This document shows, one piece after another, positions 9,232 to 17,976 of a DNA stretch of 54,816 nucleotides. Numbering within the stretch: position 1 is the stretch's first letter; every line of letters starts with the position of its first letter. Both the position numbers and the translations under genes were made by a program. Origin of the DNA: an uncultured Parabacteroides sp. Lineage in GTDB: Bacteria > Bacteroidota > Bacteroidia > Bacteroidales > Tannerellaceae. The notes beneath the pieces were generated by a model, which saw only the letters and a program-made list of their open reading frames with translations, was not told where the DNA came from and did no database searches. The stretch is taken from assembly GCA_910577325.1 (NCBI GenBank), contig CAJTMR010000023.1:1-54816 (forward strand), given 5' to 3'.

Positions 9232-10068
9232 TCATTTATTGATTAGTCGGATTCCTTCTGTTTCGATATTGATTATCTTTTGTTTGTAAAGAGCGCCGAT
9301 TGCCTGCTTGAATGCTTTTTTGCTACAGCGAAATAAAGAATAAATAAGTTCAGGTTCGCTTTTATCGTGAACGGCGACATATCCACCTTGGGCTTTGAGC
9401 GAATCCAGAATTGTTTTGGCAATGCCTTCGACCTTTTGATATCCTAAGGGAGTGAGGCTGACATCTATCTTTTCGTCTTCCCTCACTTCTTTGATGTATC
9501 CTTTTAAATGTTCTCCTTTTTCCAGGCGTTGAAAAACCTCGCTGTGATAAACCAGTCCCCAATGGGTATTGTTGATAATTACTTTATAGCCGATTTCCGT
9601 ATCTTCTGCAACCAGCAAATCGACTTCCTGATTGAAGGAATAATCAGGTATTACATTGTCCAGATATTTATCGATTCTTGCGGAAGCAACTATACGTCCG
9701 GTAATATGATCTACGTGCACATACACCAAGTACCATTTTCCTTCCCGCATGGGCATTTTTTGTTCTTTGAAAGGAACCAATAAATCTTTCATTAATCCCC
9801 ATTCAAGGAAAGCACCGGTATTATTGACAGATTTCACTTCCATAAACTGAAATTCTCCTGCCTGAGCAAGTGGTTTGGCTGTTGTTGCGATCAACCTTCC
9901 TTCATTGTCGTGGTAAATGAAAACCTCGACTTCATCTCCTGGTTTTACGTTCTTAGGCACATAACGGGCCGGCAAAAGTATCTCCGTTCCATTGCCGCCA
10001 TCCAGATAAACCCCAAAGTCCAGATCTTTTACGATCTTTAATGTATTATATTTTCCTATTTTTACCAT
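9232..10068 (-). CDS. CvfB-family S1 RNA-binding protein (278 aa)
   Basis: A CvfB-like protein of tandem S1-type OB folds with a C-terminal winged helix, an RNA-binding regulator family known from Staphylococcus virulence control. The first OB fold is at residues 1-65 (MVKIGKYNTLKIVKDLDFGVYLD), and a second follows (GAFLEWGLMKDLLVPFKEQ, about 80-130). A further S1-like region, GYIKEVREDEKIDVSL, lies near 190-210. Residues 215-278 (QGGYVAVHDKS, then LFRCSKKAFKQAIGALYKQ) match the family's winged helix. Length and order fit the family. It appears monocistronic, with its own -7 element at 10089-10096. The biological target is unknown. Confidence 0.88.
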   Translation of the reverse strand: MVKIGKYNTLKIVKDLDFGVYLDGGNGTEILLPARYVPKNVKPGDEVEVFIYHDNEGRLIATTAKPLAQAGEFQFMEVKSVNNTGAFLEWGLMKDLLVPFKEQKMPMREGKWYLVYVHVDHITGRIVASARIDKYLDNVIPDYSFNQEVDLLVAEDTEIGYKVIINNTHWGLVYHSEVFQRLEKGEHLKGYIKEVREDEKIDVSLTPLGYQKVEGIAKTILDSLKAQGGYVAVHDKSEPELIYSLFRCSKKAFKQAIGALYKQKIINIETEGIRLINK

Positions 10069-10088
10069 TTCCCTGTTTATTTTGAGGC

Positions 10089-10096
10089 AAAAATAC
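10089..10096 (-). promoter_or_regulatory. -7 element of the CvfB-like gene
   Basis: Minus-strand TATTTTTG (10096-10089) matches TAnnTTTG. The transcript would start about 15 bases before the ATG at 10068. The -33 is not recognisable. Confidence 0.45.
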
Positions 10097-10107
10097 GGGA
10101 AAATAGC

Positions 10108-11295
10108 CTAATATCCTATTTCATTCAGCCATTCGGCCCCGTTTTTTGTTACCGTGTTAGATATTATTTGCTGATTTTTTAGAAAATATTTGATTGCGAT
10201 ATCTATTTGGTCACAAAAATATCCATCAGCGAGATCTTTATAGTTGCTGATTTGTTTTTCATTTTGGAATACGTAAGCATGAATTAATAAGCCGCTTTCT
10301 TTTATCAGGTCATACATCCAAGGTTGTAGAAGGTCTGTGAAATTGTAAGGTTTATCGGATGAAATACTTGGTGCAATGATTGATGCATTGTTGTTAATGG
10401 CGTTATTAATCCAATTTTTGTAAGTTTTTGAATCCACTTGGCCTGATGCAGACAGAAGCAGGCATGTCGGGATTTCTCCGGAAAAGACTTCGTTGAGTTT
10501 TTGTAGAGTCGATGTGGAGAATGTTTGCACGATAACCCTTGCTTGAGTATTGGCAGTCCCTACATGTCTTTGTTTTGTATGAATGTATTTCAGCTTACTT
10601 TTGTCGTAGGCAAACCATTCAAGCCTTTCTAATTCGGATTTAAGGTCGTTTTCTATACTGGGATATATGTCCGGATATTTGATTTCTGGATATATACCGG
10701 GACGGTTACCGTTGTCATGGGGGTCTTTTTCATATTCGGTTATAATTTTGTTACCGGATTTTCGATAAATACGTTTATTGTGTTGATCTCTTTTGATCTT
10801 GTTGCCTTCAGCTATTTTAATCAAATCTTCAAGTGTTAGAATTTCTAATCCGGAAAAGGAGGTTCTTGCATACTGTTTGTGTTTTTGATTGAACCAACTT
10901 CCAAAATCGAGCTGAAACAATTCTTCTAATGTGAAATCTTTTATTTGGGGGGCTTGTAGATGGGGATATAATATATGTACGTTTGATTTTGTAGAAAGTG
11001 TCTTGTCATGATATAATACAAGATATCCGTCAGCGGTCCGTTGCAAATCGCATTCAAGATAATCCGCACCGGCATTTCTGGCCCATCTCATGGCTGCTTC
11101 TGTATTTTCCGGCGCCCATACGCAAGATCCGCGATGTGCGATTAGTGAAATTTTAGGGATGGTTCGTATTAATGCCTTTTGTTTTTCTGACAAATGCTTA
11201 GTCTCAACTTTTTCGCAAGCTGTGAAAAGGAGAATTATAATGAAAGCGATGATTACGTCTAATCGTAAAAATATATATGTGTATTTTGTCTTCAT
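10108..11295 (-). CDS. Glycerophosphodiester phosphodiesterase family lipoprotein (395 aa)
   Basis: A GDPD-fold enzyme predicted to hydrolyse a glycerophosphodiester outside the cytoplasm. The start at 11295 (MKTKYTYIFLRL) is chosen over the upstream in-frame start at 11310 because it opens a normal lipoprotein signal (hydrophobic IIAFIIILLFTAC, Cys about residue 24). Catalytic features are the LIAHRGSCVWAPENT motif (His-Arg and Glu-Asn), ADYLECDLQRTADG with the metal-binding Glu and Asp, and VLYHDKTL. At 395 aa it is longer than minimal GDPDs; the insert around residues 170-230 (SGNKIITEYEKDPHDNGNRP) resembles GlpQ-type enzymes. It is divergent from the polysaccharide locus that contains a CDP-glycerol-type transferase, which hints at a shared glycerophosphate substrate (inference). 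Confidence 0.88.
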   Translation of the reverse strand: MKTKYTYIFLRLDVIIAFIIILLFTACEKVETKHLSEKQKALIRTIPKISLIAHRGSCVWAPENTEAAMRWARNAGADYLECDLQRTADGYLVLYHDKTLSTKSNVHILYPHLQAPQIKDFTLEELFQLDFGSWFNQKHKQYARTSFSGLEILTLEDLIKIAEGNKIKRDQHNKRIYRKSGNKIITEYEKDPHDNGNRPGIYPEIKYPDIYPSIENDLKSELERLEWFAYDKSKLKYIHTKQRHVGTANTQARVIVQTFSTSTLQKLNEVFSGEIPTCLLLSASGQVDSKTYKNWINNAINNNASIIAPSISSDKPYNFTDLLQPWMYDLIKESGLLIHAYVFQNEKQISNYKDLADGYFCDQIDIAIKYFLKNQQIISNTVTKNGAEWLNEIGY

Positions 11296-11327
11296 GCTTG
11301 TTGGTGTCAATATATTTATTGTAATAA

Positions 11328-11335
11328 CAAAAATA
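11328..11335 (-). promoter_or_regulatory. -7 element of the GDPD lipoprotein gene
   Basis: Minus-strand TATTTTTG (11335-11328) matches TAnnTTTG and would start transcription about 25 bases before the ATG at 11295. No -33 match was found. Confidence 0.42.
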
Positions 11336-11777
11336 CAATATATTTTTGTTTATCAGCTGTTTTTGTATGAGAAATATCAGGGCGGATACATCCTGTTTCG
11401 AAATCTCGTTAATCTCTATCACTCTATTCGTGTACCGACGAAATTTCTGATCATTTCTTCTATATCCGGATGTAAAGATCGGCAACATGGGGCGTTTGTG
11501 AAATTATATGCTTGCTTTTTGCAAAAAAGAGACGACTTTGGTAATAGAGTGGTATAGGTTTTGTAGATTCTTCTGTATTTTGTTATATGATAATTACTTG
11601 TTCTCAGAAATGGCGGTTTCTTAAATGCCTGTATTAGGACAGAAGTTCTTTTTTCATACTAAATAATTCTTTTTGCTGTGCAGCAATATTTGTGATTAAG
11701 CATCGTTATAATGAAAACGGTCAATGTCTTCAATAGGGGGCTGTTTGCGGAAGGGCTATACAGCCTTGGATGTAGGT
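11336..11777. other. Intergenic region upstream of the polysaccharide locus
   Basis: About 440 bases, AT-rich, between divergent genes. Short open frames crossing it lack codon structure or family features. No inverted repeat, UpxY-type antiterminator gene or invertible promoter with paired inverted repeats was seen, so there is no sign of the phase-variable promoter control common at Bacteroides capsule loci. Confidence 0.5.
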
Positions 11778-11810
11778 GTTGCATGGTATTGGATATTTTC
11801 CGTAGATTTG
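11778..11810 (+). promoter_or_regulatory. Promoter of the polysaccharide operon
   Basis: GTTG at 11778-11781, 21 bases, then TAGATTTG at 11803-11810, a full match to TAnnTTTG. Transcription would begin near 11817, giving a short leader to the ATG at 11841. This decides the start of the export-protein gene, because the longer reading frame from 11724 would begin upstream of the transcript. Confidence 0.65.
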
Positions 11811-11840
11811 TACGCAGATTTTAATAAACATAATGATAAG

Positions 11841-12647
11841 ATGAAGCTGAATCTCTATTTATTGATTTTGCTGTGTGGGCTTTTAGGAGCTTGCTCGGCT
11901 CCCAAAGATGTTGTCTATTTTCAAGGAATCGACGATGTTTCGCAGGAACAGTTAAAAACAATGAGCCAAACCTATTCTACAAAGATATCAAAAGATGATT
12001 TGCTTTCGATAAATGTAACGGCTTGGAATCCTGAAGTCACTACCCCCTTCAATCCTCCGGTTTTCTCCTATTCCGCTACGGGGGAACAACCTTTAGTCTC
12101 TTCTCAAAGCATGTATACATATTTGGTGGATCAGGATGGAAATATAAAATTTCCTGTTTTGGGAGAAATCCATGTTGCCGGGTTGACTCGTTTGGAATTG
12201 GCTTCAAAGATGGAGGCTATGATTGCTGAATATATAGAGAAACCTTTGGTGAATATTCAGATTTTGAACTTTAAGATTACCATGATGGGAGATGTTTCTC
12301 GTCCGGGGTCGTATACAATAAAGAATGATCGGGTTTCCATTTTGGATGCCATCGGCATGGCTGGGGATTTACAGTTGACAGCCAACCGGAAAAATATTTT
12401 AATATTGCGGGATAATAATGGTGAAAAAGAAACTTACCGCCTAGATATTACGGATCCGGCTCTATTCGCATCTCCTGGTTTTTATTTGAAACAGAACGAT
12501 GTTGTATATGTTGAGCCCATAGAGACAAAGCAGCGCTCGAGAACTAAGTCCGATCGTCAGTATAATATGTCGTTGATGTCTACGCTTATTAGTTCGATAT
12601 CAATTGTAACAAGTATGGTTATAACATTGGTTAATTTGAATAGGTGA
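11841..12647 (+). CDS. Polysaccharide export outer-membrane protein, Wza-like lipoprotein (268 aa)
   Basis: Outer-membrane export component for surface polysaccharide. The start MKLNLYLLILLCGLLGACSAP gives a lipobox (LLGAC, Cys about 17). The Poly_export domain follows (ISKDDLLSINVTAWNPE), then a SLBB-type domain (ITMMGDVSRPGSYTIKNDRVSILDAIGMAGDL, about residues 145-180). The C-terminus has a hydrophobic stretch (LMSTLISSISIVTSMVITLVNL) that may span the membrane, as in Wza-family proteins. The 39 extra upstream codons in frame are discarded because they precede the predicted transcript start. It is the first gene of the cluster and is followed 6 bases later by the chain-length protein. Confidence 0.92.
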   Translation: MKLNLYLLILLCGLLGACSAPKDVVYFQGIDDVSQEQLKTMSQTYSTKISKDDLLSINVTAWNPEVTTPFNPPVFSYSATGEQPLVSSQSMYTYLVDQDGNIKFPVLGEIHVAGLTRLELASKMEAMIAEYIEKPLVNIQILNFKITMMGDVSRPGSYTIKNDRVSILDAIGMAGDLQLTANRKNILILRDNNGEKETYRLDITDPALFASPGFYLKQNDVVYVEPIETKQRSRTKSDRQYNMSLMSTLISSISIVTSMVITLVNLNR

Positions 12648-12653
12648 TCAATC

Positions 12654-14249
12654 ATGGAGATGAAAGATAAAGAGGAAATAAGTCTGAAAAAGATAATAAT
12701 AGCGGGTGTCCGTCGTTGGAAAGTGTTTGTGCTGGCCGGTTGTATTTCTTTGATTCCGGCGATATTATATTTGTTGATTTATCCCAAGACATATGAAGTC
12801 AGGACGATCATAAAATTTCAGGAGGACAAGGATTTAGGTTCAGGAGGAAGTATGGGGCTTGGAGATGCTGCGGGATTGATGCGTTCTTTCGGAATAGTAG
12901 GCAAAGGAGGCGGTTCTGTTAATATGGAGGATGAAATAGCCGTGCTTCGATCCAATAAGTTATTTAGGAAAGTCGTTCTGGATTTAGGGTTGGATGTGTC
13001 TTATGAGAAACCATTCTCGATGGTGAAATTGTATGATGACGATTCTCCCGTCAAAGTTGTTCCGGATTCGGTAATGAGAGAGACTTTGGATGACGTGATC
13101 GCATTTTCATTGAAGATTGATAAAAATGGTGCGGTGAAGATTAAAATGAAAGAAGACGGGAAAAAATATAGTTTCTCAGCTTTGCCGGCTGATTTGGCAT
13201 TGGAAAAGGGGAATGTCAGAATCTTTTCTCAAGAAGTGTGTTCTGGTGTAAGGCCTGTTTCATTGGATATAACAATTTCTCCGGCGGGATGGGTCGCTGA
13301 GGATTTAATAGAAGTGGTTGGTATGGATGAATTTTCAAAGAATGCAAATTCATTGGAAATGGTCTATCAGGATCATAACCGACTTCGTGGTAAGAAACTT
13401 TTGGAGACATTGGTGGATCAATATAATAAATTTACGGAAAGTGTAAAACAGGAAGAAGGCAGGAAGAGTATGGCCTTTTTAGAAGGACGTATTAATGATG
13501 TTATTTCTCAATTACAATTGAAGGAAAGGGAAATCGAGAAGTATAAGTTGGCGAATAATATAACCGATGTCCAGTATGATGTCCAGTTTTATGCTGAGGC
13601 GATAAAGACCTACAGGGAAAAGATCATAGAATTGGAAGCCCAAAGTCATATGATAGAATTGTTGAGTGATTATTTGAGCGATCCCGAGAACAAATATAAT
13701 GTCGTGCCGTCTCTGCTTTCAGCCGGGGAAGGAGAGGGTGGACCGGTCGCTCTTTATAATGAGGCATTGATGGTTCGGGAAAAAATGATAAAGTCGTCCA
13801 GTTCGATAAATCCTTTGTCGGAAGTAGCCGATAGCCAATTGGATAAGTTGAGGAATGGTGTGTTTGTTTCGATAGAAAACGCTCGTAAAAGTATTCGTTT
13901 TGTAACGGATGATTTGAAATCCCGTGAAAAAGAAATATTGGATAAGATAGGGAATGTGCCGGTATATGAACGTGAATATGTCGATTTGAAACGCCAGCAG
14001 GAAATTCTACAAGGTGTTTATTTGGTTTTGTTGCAGAAAAAGGAAGAAATAGCATTGTCTTTAGGAAGTGAGCGTGTTAGAGGTTTTTTGACGGAACCTG
14101 CTTATGTGGCGAGCAAGCCTGTAGCGCCTCGGAAGTTGTTTGCGGCTATATTTATGGTTTTATTTACAATGGTTGTCCCAGTGGTATGTTTATATGGAAA
14201 GAAACAATTGAAAGATCTGATAGAGGAATACAAGAAATCTGAATATTGA
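12654..14249 (+). CDS. Wzz/GumC-type chain-length determinant protein (531 aa)
   Basis: Inner-membrane co-polymerase that sets polysaccharide chain length and couples polymerisation to export. TM1 lies near residues 24-44 (VFVLAGCISLIPAILYLLIYP), followed by the Wzz N-terminal region (KTYEVRTIIKFQEDKD) and an insert rich in Gly (GSGGSMGLGDAAG). A long helical/coiled-coil part (about 255-310, then 440-470) has the GumC-like sequence VPVYEREYVDLKRQQEI. TM2 is near 495-518. There is no C-terminal tyrosine-kinase domain, so any Wzc-type kinase would be separate. Its stop overlaps the flippase start (TGATG). Confidence 0.92.
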   Translation: MEMKDKEEISLKKIIIAGVRRWKVFVLAGCISLIPAILYLLIYPKTYEVRTIIKFQEDKDLGSGGSMGLGDAAGLMRSFGIVGKGGGSVNMEDEIAVLRSNKLFRKVVLDLGLDVSYEKPFSMVKLYDDDSPVKVVPDSVMRETLDDVIAFSLKIDKNGAVKIKMKEDGKKYSFSALPADLALEKGNVRIFSQEVCSGVRPVSLDITISPAGWVAEDLIEVVGMDEFSKNANSLEMVYQDHNRLRGKKLLETLVDQYNKFTESVKQEEGRKSMAFLEGRINDVISQLQLKEREIEKYKLANNITDVQYDVQFYAEAIKTYREKIIELEAQSHMIELLSDYLSDPENKYNVVPSLLSAGEGEGGPVALYNEALMVREKMIKSSSSINPLSEVADSQLDKLRNGVFVSIENARKSIRFVTDDLKSREKEILDKIGNVPVYEREYVDLKRQQEILQGVYLVLLQKKEEIALSLGSERVRGFLTEPAYVASKPVAPRKLFAAIFMVLFTMVVPVVCLYGKKQLKDLIEEYKKSEY

Positions 14250-15772
14250 TGAATAGCACTAAGCAATTGAAAGTTGGTGTCTTTTTGTCCTATTTGACTT
14301 TAGCGCTAAGTAATGTCATCGCGTTGGCATATACCCCGTTTATGCTTCGTATGATGGGGCAATCAGAGTATGGTCTTTATTCATTGGTAGCTTCTGTTGT
14401 CGCTTATCTGACGGTTCTTGATTTCGGATTCGGGAATGCTATTGTACGGTATACTTCGAAGTATCGTGCGGAGCAGCGGTTTGATGAATTGAGTTCTCTG
14501 TTCGGTATGTTTTTGTTGATGTATGTTGGGATTGGGTTGCTTGCCTTCTCCATAGGGGTGGGATTGTACTTCAATGTGGATTGGTTGTTTGACCGGTCTA
14601 TGACTGTTGCTGAACTGTCGAAGGCACGGATTATGATTCTGTTGATGGTTTTCAATGTCTCCATAACCTTTCCGTTAAGTTTGTTCCCATCGATTATCGT
14701 GGCACATGAAAATTTTATTTTTCATAAGACCGTCAATTTGGTGCGTATTCTGTTACAGCCTTGTCTGATGATTCCTTTGTTGTTGATGGGGCATAAGGCT
14801 TTGGGGATGGTTGTGCTGATGACCTCCTTGAATCTGGCATCTCTTTTGACTTATTGCTGGTATTGCTTTTTTCATTTGAAGATACAAATTTCTTTTTTTT
14901 CCTTCCAGGGATCTTTGTTGAAAGAGATATCGGCTTATTCGTTTTTTGTTTTTTTGACTATCATTGTTGACCGTGCTTTTTGGAGTACCGGACAGTTTAT
15001 CCTGGGGATGTTGAATGGTACAAAAGATGTTGCTGTTTATGCTTTGGTGGTACAATTGTGTAATTATTACATGGCTTTTTCTTTAGCTATATCCGGTGTG
15101 TTTTTACCTAAGATGACACAATTGGTAGTTGAAAAACGCAGTCATAAGGAGATATCGGATCTTTTTGTCAAAATAGGACGCATACAGTTTATTATTCTTG
15201 GTTATATTTTGTTCGGTTTTATTTTATTTGGTCGTGAGTTTGTATTCTACTGGGCCGGAGAAAATTATGGAATGGTATATCCGCTGGCGGTGATGTTGAT
15301 GATACCGCAGACTGTCCCTCTTATCCAGAATTTGGGAATTTCGGTTTTGCAGGCACAGAACCGCCAGCAATTTCGTGCATTCGTGAATTTTACAGTAGCG
15401 CTTGCCAGTGTTTTTGCCGCTTATCAGCTGACAAAGCGATTTGGGATCATAGGATGTGCTATTGCAACAAGTTCCGCTTTGTTGGTCGGGCATGGTTTTA
15501 TCTTGAATTGGTATTATAAGGCAAAAATACATTTAGACATCTCCTCTTTTTGGAAACAGATATTGAAGTTGGGGATACCATTTGTCATTTCTGCTATTTT
15601 GGTTGGAGGTGTTAAATTTTTGATTTCTGAAAACGATCTTTCTGCCGTATTTCTGGAGGCGGTGCTATACACGCTCTTGTGCTTTGTTTTGTTGTGGTTT
15701 GGTGCTTGCAGCCCGTTTGAGAAAGAACAACTGTTGGTTCCATTGCGCAAATTATGGAAAAAAGTTAAGTGA
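14249..15772 (+). CDS. Wzx-type polysaccharide flippase (507 aa)
   Basis: Multi-pass MATE/MOP-superfamily flippase moving lipid-linked repeat units across the inner membrane. Hydrophobic segments run through the whole length (about 12-14), starting with VGVFLSYLTLALSNVIALAY. The family-typical ALRMMGQSEYGLYSL-like segment is present as MLRMMGQSEYGLYSL near residue 30. The ATG at 14249 overlaps the preceding stop (TGATG) and is preferred to a TTG three bases upstream. The next gene starts at a GTG within this stop. Together with Wza-, Wzz- and Wzy-like genes it defines a Wzx/Wzy-dependent pathway. Confidence 0.93.
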   Translation: MNSTKQLKVGVFLSYLTLALSNVIALAYTPFMLRMMGQSEYGLYSLVASVVAYLTVLDFGFGNAIVRYTSKYRAEQRFDELSSLFGMFLLMYVGIGLLAFSIGVGLYFNVDWLFDRSMTVAELSKARIMILLMVFNVSITFPLSLFPSIIVAHENFIFHKTVNLVRILLQPCLMIPLLLMGHKALGMVVLMTSLNLASLLTYCWYCFFHLKIQISFFSFQGSLLKEISAYSFFVFLTIIVDRAFWSTGQFILGMLNGTKDVAVYALVVQLCNYYMAFSLAISGVFLPKMTQLVVEKRSHKEISDLFVKIGRIQFIILGYILFGFILFGREFVFYWAGENYGMVYPLAVMLMIPQTVPLIQNLGISVLQAQNRQQFRAFVNFTVALASVFAAYQLTKRFGIIGCAIATSSALLVGHGFILNWYYKAKIHLDISSFWKQILKLGIPFVISAILVGGVKFLISENDLSAVFLEAVLYTLLCFVLLWFGACSPFEKEQLLVPLRKLWKKVK

Positions 15773-16935
15773 TAGTTATTGGAGGTATGGATAATTTGGT
15801 TAAGTCATGCTTGTCTTTAGGTGCTTTTCTGTTTACTTCAATTATAAAAAGAGATAAGCGGATTGTTCTTTGTACCGGTTGGTTTGGACGTCGTTTTGCT
15901 GATAATTCCCGATATATGTTCTTGTATTTGAACGAGCAAAAGAAAGTCTTGGGCCTGAAGAAAATAATATGGCTGACGAATGACTCTCGAATTCTTGAAG
16001 AATTGAAAGAGCAAGGGTTTTGTGTGTATAAAGGCAATTCGGTTATGGGGATTTATTACCATCTTCGTGCTAAATATTTCTTTTATGATCAGTTTTTGTA
16101 TGATTTTCATACTACGCTCATTCATGGAGGCAAACATATAAACTTGTGGCATGGCATGCCGATTAAAAAGTTTGGTTTGCTAAATGGGTTGAAATGGAGT
16201 TTGAATGATGGTTATTTGTTGACTTGTTCAAAGCATGGCGACTTGACTTTGGGCAAATGTTTTGATGTTCGTCCGGAGCGTTTGATCCATGGGATGTATC
16301 CACGTAATTATTATTTGTTGCATGATATTCCTTTTCACCTGAAAATGGAAGCGTTTTATTTGCGACAAATAGATGAAATAAAAAGGAACGGGAGAAAAAT
16401 ACTTTTCTATCTTCCTACTTTCCGTAGAAACTCAAGTCTTTGTTTTTTGGGAGAAAGTGATGAGCATAAGATAAAAGATTTATTCCTTTTTTTTGAACAA
16501 AATGGATATAGCTTGTTGTCGAAACTTCATTTTCGTGGAGTGGAATTGCATGATGATATTGTAAATTTGGAAAATCGTTTATTTTTGAATTTGCCACCGG
16601 AGGTTGATATTTATCCTTTTTTGAAAAAAGCTGATATGTTGTTGACGGACTATTCATCTGTTTTGTTCGATTTCTTGTATTTGGATCGTGATATCGTATG
16701 CTTGCCTTATGATCTGCAGGAGTATAAGGAAAAAGATCAAGGACTTTTGCTGGATTATGATTCTTTGCCTGTTGATCGTGTGAATAACTTGGATGAATTG
16801 AAGGAGTATTTGTCAAAAAAAAATTCAGGAGAGGAGATGGAACTGCGAAGAACACGGCGGAAAGAATGGCTTCTGCGGTGTTTTGAGGATGGGACGATGA
16901 ATGATGTCGTTGATGCTGTATTTACGGAGAATTAA
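15769..16935 (+). CDS. CDP-glycerol glycerophosphotransferase family protein (388 aa)
   Basis: A TagB/TagF-type transferase that adds glycerol-phosphate (or another polyol-phosphate) from a CDP-activated donor to a glycan. Diagnostic segments are HGGKHINLWHGMPIKKFG (catalytic His, about residues 125-142), FYLPTFR (about 205), LLTDYSSVLFDFLYLDRDIV (about 289-308) and LPYDLQEYKEKDQGLLLDY. The length matches the stand-alone catalytic domain. The GTG start overlaps the flippase stop (GTGA); an ATG at 15787 is an alternative. The family is best known from Gram-positive teichoic acids, so here it suggests a phosphodiester-containing surface glycan. No CDP-glycerol synthesis gene is in the window. 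Confidence 0.9.
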   Translation: MIVIGGMDNLVKSCLSLGAFLFTSIIKRDKRIVLCTGWFGRRFADNSRYMFLYLNEQKKVLGLKKIIWLTNDSRILEELKEQGFCVYKGNSVMGIYYHLRAKYFFYDQFLYDFHTTLIHGGKHINLWHGMPIKKFGLLNGLKWSLNDGYLLTCSKHGDLTLGKCFDVRPERLIHGMYPRNYYLLHDIPFHLKMEAFYLRQIDEIKRNGRKILFYLPTFRRNSSLCFLGESDEHKIKDLFLFFEQNGYSLLSKLHFRGVELHDDIVNLENRLFLNLPPEVDIYPFLKKADMLLTDYSSVLFDFLYLDRDIVCLPYDLQEYKEKDQGLLLDYDSLPVDRVNNLDELKEYLSKKNSGEEMELRRTRRKEWLLRCFEDGTMNDVVDAVFTEN

Positions 16936-16946
16936 AGAAAAATAGG

Positions 16947-17972
16947 ATGGAAAAAATTGCAATATCGGTGATTATCCCGGTTTACAATGCGGAAAAGTTT
17001 TTGAGGGCTTGCTTGGCAAGTGTGCAAGTTCAGTCCTTTCCCTATTTCGAGGTTTGGCTGGTCAATGACGGAAGTACGGACGGGTCTGCTTGTGTTTGTG
17101 ATGAATTTGCAGAAAAAGATTCACGTTTCCATGTGGTCCACACATCAAACAAAGGGGTCAGCGCAGCGAGAAATAAAGGATTGGAGATGGCTAAGGGGGA
17201 CTGGGTCAATTTTGTTGATTCGGATGACACGGTTGATAAAGATTATTTATTGCATCTTTATCAGGCGATAGAGGGAGATGAGAATGACAAGCTTATTTTT
17301 CAAGGATTCAAAATGGTTGTTTCTGATAAGGATATTATTTATAGGACTTTTAAGAAGCACAGGTATGGATTGGATGATATGTATCTTGTATTTCAAGAAT
17401 TAAAGATGAACCGTTCCGGTTATCCTTTTGCCAAGTTATATAGTAACCGGATTATAAAGGCGAATCAAATCCGATTTATAGAGGAGATACATTATGCAGA
17501 AGATGTGATGTTCATGTTGACTTATATGTGCCATATTGCACAGGTACAGACGGTCGAAGGAGCGAATTATAATTACTATATTCGAAAAAATGCGAATACG
17601 CTTTCTCAACGGATTTTTTCTTTTGAGTCTGAATATACTTGTTATCAAACTTATTTGTCAAGGATCAGGGTGATAAAAGAGCGGTTTGCCCTTCCTGAAA
17701 AATCATTAGCATCGGTTTATGGTGTGATTACAGAGTATCTGGTCCGTCGTTCCATAGGTGGTTTATACCAAAAACAAACAAGGAAACCCAAAAAGGAGAG
17801 GTTACGGATTTTGAAGGAATTTACGGAGGAGCAGATTCGGTTTTTAAAAGCGCATGCCAATTTTTGTCCTTGGCCGCATAGGGTGACTATTTTTTTATTG
17901 GTTAATCATTTTTATTATCTTTGTGATTCATATAGTCTTTTTATTGCATTCGTACGAACGATAAAAAAATAG
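16947..17972 (+). CDS. Glycosyltransferase family 2 (341 aa)
   Basis: Cytoplasmic GT-A transferase building the repeat unit. It has ISVIIPVYNAEKFLRACLAS at residues 6-25, the DGSTDGS loop (about 42-48), NKGVSAARNKGLEMA (about 74-88) and the metal-binding VDSDD (about 97-101). The C-terminal third is less conserved, with a basic stretch (KQTRKPKKER) and a hydrophobic segment (VTIFLLVNHFYYLCDSYSLFI) that may associate with the membrane. It starts 11 bases after the glycerophosphotransferase and lies 4 bases before LicD. Donor and acceptor cannot be inferred. Confidence 0.92.
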   Translation: MEKIAISVIIPVYNAEKFLRACLASVQVQSFPYFEVWLVNDGSTDGSACVCDEFAEKDSRFHVVHTSNKGVSAARNKGLEMAKGDWVNFVDSDDTVDKDYLLHLYQAIEGDENDKLIFQGFKMVVSDKDIIYRTFKKHRYGLDDMYLVFQELKMNRSGYPFAKLYSNRIIKANQIRFIEEIHYAEDVMFMLTYMCHIAQVQTVEGANYNYYIRKNANTLSQRIFSFESEYTCYQTYLSRIRVIKERFALPEKSLASVYGVITEYLVRRSIGGLYQKQTRKPKKERLRILKEFTEEQIRFLKAHANFCPWPHRVTIFLLVNHFYYLCDSYSLFIAFVRTIKK

Positions 17973-17976
17973 AAGT

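Noticed and set aside
11090..11557. Plus-strand frame across the GDPD 5' end and the intergenic region
   Set aside because: Half of it is antisense to the GDPD gene and the rest is AT-rich without a recognisable product.
11724..11840. Longer N-terminus of the Wza-like protein
   Set aside because: It would start upstream of the predicted transcript (TAGATTTG at 11803-11810) and hide the lipoprotein signal peptide that begins at 11841.
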